A stretch of 6,576 nucleotides of DNA from Cyclobacteriaceae bacterium. GTDB taxonomy: Bacteria > Bacteroidota > Bacteroidia > Cytophagales > Cyclobacteriaceae. Location of the stretch: positions 1-6,576 of the forward strand of contig DAOVVI010000088.1 of the NCBI GenBank assembly GCA_030637245.1, given 5' to 3'. Shown piece by piece: positions 5,326 through 6,576 of this stretch (its first letter is position 1; each line of letters starts with the position of its first letter). The notes under the pieces were generated by a model. That model saw only the letters and a program-made list of their open reading frames with translations, had not been told where the DNA came from and made no database searches. Both the position numbers and the translations under genes were made by a program.

Positions 5326-6576
5326 ATGGGAAAAATCATAGGGATAGATTTGGGTACTACCAATTCCTGCGTTGCAGTGATGGAAGGTAACGAACCTGTT
5401 GTAATTCCTAACAGTGAAGGCCGGAGGACTACACCTTCGATAGTTGCTTTCCTTGATAACGGAAATGGTGAACGAAAAGTAGGAGATCCCGCTAAGCGTC
5501 AAGCAATTACGAATCCTCAAAATACAATCAGCTCCATAAAGAGATTTATGGGTAAAAAACACAACGAGGTAAGTGAGGAAAGAAAAATTCTGTCTTACCA
5601 GATTGAAAAAGGAAATAACAATACCATAAGGGTTAAGATTGGTGACAGACTTTATACCCCACAGGAACTTTCTGCCATGGTACTTCAGAAAATGAAGTCA
5701 ACTGCAGAGGACTATCTTGGCACAACTGTTACAGAAGCAGTAATCACTGTTCCTGCTTATTTTAATGATGCTGAAAGACAAGCAACAAAGGAGGCTGGGC
5801 AAATTGCAGGTCTGGAAGTAAAACGGATCATCAATGAACCTACTGCAGCTTCATTGGCATATGGTCTTGATAAGAAAAATCAAGATATAAAAATCGCCGT
5901 TTTCGATTTAGGAGGAGGTACATTTGATATTTCCGTACTCGAATTGGGTGATGGAGTTTTTGAAGTAAAATCCACTAACGGTGATGTTCATTTGGGCGGT
6001 GACGACTTTGATTCAAAAATTATGGATTGGTTGGCGGAAGAATTTCTTAAGGATGAAAACATTGATCTCAGGAAAGATCCAATGGCGCTCCAGCGACTTA
6101 AAGAAGCTGCTGAAAAAGCAAAAATTGAACTTTCAAGTTCTACAAGTACCGAGATCAATCTGCCATATATTATGCCTGTAGATGGAATTCCAAAGCACCT
6201 TGTTCGAAATCTGTCAAGAGCAAAATTTGAGCAGTTGACAGATGAATTAGTTCAAAGAACATTGGGACCATGCAAGAAGGCACTTGAAGATTCCGGAATT
6301 TCTCCATCTGACATTGATGATGTAATCTTAGTCGGTGGATCTACAAGAATACCAAAAATCCAGGAATCTGTAGAATCATTCTTTGGAAAGAAACCTTCTA
6401 AAGGTGTAAATCCGGATGAGGTCGTTGCAATTGGCGCTGCTATTCAGGGTGGTGTATTAACCGGAGAAGTAAAGGATGTACTTCTTCTGGATGTTACTCC
6501 TCTTTCACTTGGAATTGAAACCTTAGGAGGCGTATTCACTAAGCTAATTGAGTCGAATACAACCATTCCTACTAAA
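5326..6576 (+). CDS. dnaK: Molecular chaperone DnaK (Hsp70), N-terminal 417 residues, 3' end outside window
   Basis: DnaK is the ATP-driven Hsp70 chaperone that, with DnaJ and GrpE, binds exposed hydrophobic segments of cytoplasmic proteins to prevent aggregation and aid folding. The frame opens at the ATG at 5326 ([15 protein letters not shown]) and runs uninterrupted to the window edge: 417 codons of a usual 630-640. All three Hsp70 signatures are visible: I-D-L-G-T-T-N-S (7-14), [10 protein letters not shown] (192-201, with D194 and T199 at the E. coli numbers) and [11 protein letters not shown] (333-343). K72 corresponds to the catalytic lysine (E. coli K70) and E171 lies in N-E-P-T-A-A. 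The interdomain linker [10 protein letters not shown] (384-393) is intact and the start of the substrate-binding beta domain follows. No Shine-Dalgarno sequence precedes the ATG; the leader is A/T-rich. grpE and dnaJ are not next to it upstream. Confidence 0.98.
   Translation, partial: MGKIIGIDLGTTNSCVAVMEGNEPVVIPNSEGRRTTPSIVAFLDNGNGERKVGDPAKRQAITNPQNTISSIKRFMGKKHNEVSEERKILSYQIEKGNNNTIRVKIGDRLYTPQELSAMVLQKMKSTAEDYLGTTVTEAVITVPAYFNDAERQATKEAGQIAGLEVKRIINEPTAASLAYGLDKKNQDIKIAVFDLGGGTFDISVLELGDGVFEVKSTNGDVHLGGDDFDSKIMDWLAEEFLKDENIDLRKDPMALQRLKEAAEKAKIELSSSTSTEINLPYIMPVDGIPKHLVRNLSRAKFEQLTDELVQRTLGPCKKALEDSGISPSDIDDVILVGGSTRIPKIQESVESFFGKKPSKGVNPDEVVAIGAAIQGGVLTGEVKDVLLLDVTPLSLGIETLGGVFTKLIESNTTIPTK

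Noticed and set aside
5981..6181. 66-codon plus-strand frame inside the dnaK region
   Set aside because: It is out of frame with the clearly conserved DnaK reading frame and has no recognisable content.

Overview
The window looks like chromosomal housekeeping DNA from a moderately AT-rich member of the Bacteroidota. Three things point there: an ftsA-ftsZ pair whose FtsZ ends in a long tail after a P-A-Y-I-R-R type C-terminal peptide, AT-rich leaders without Shine-Dalgarno sequences at every visible start codon, and overall protein character. I cannot place it below phylum level.

Layout. Bases 1-742 hold the 3' part of ftsA, followed after 35 bases by a complete ftsZ (778-2304). This is the distal end of a division and cell-wall (dcw) type cluster. 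A flavodoxin-fold NAD(P)H-dependent FMN reductase (2301-2825, minus) converges on ftsZ, and the two stop codons overlap by four bases. An AT-rich divergent spacer (2826-3074) leads to a 179-residue protein (3075-3614) with a NUMOD4 motif, an HNH_3-like core and a C-terminal helix-turn-helix. It is built like a free-standing homing endonuclease, but one expected metal-binding position is altered. A gap of 566 bases follows (3615-4180). It holds a small stem-loop candidate and a 112-codon minus-strand open frame with no proper start, probably a relic or chance. A complete MeaB/ArgK-type G3E GTPase lies at 4181-5176. The last 1251 bases are the 5' two thirds of dnaK (5326 to the window edge), open in frame and cut by the end of the window.

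How the genes relate. FtsA tethers FtsZ to the membrane, and the two form the start of the division ring. DnaK is the general Hsp70 chaperone. MeaB protects and loads adenosylcobalamin-dependent methylmalonyl-CoA mutase. The reductase is a generic flavoprotein. Apart from ftsA-ftsZ, the genes look like separate transcription units and not one system. The least ordinary element is the NUMOD4/HNH/HTH protein, which may be a homing-endonuclease descendant turned DNA-binding protein. A shared 10-base word (CACTGAAATA) also sits ahead of ftsZ, the NUMOD4 gene and dnaK. No RNA gene, CRISPR array, insertion sequence or convincing riboswitch was seen.
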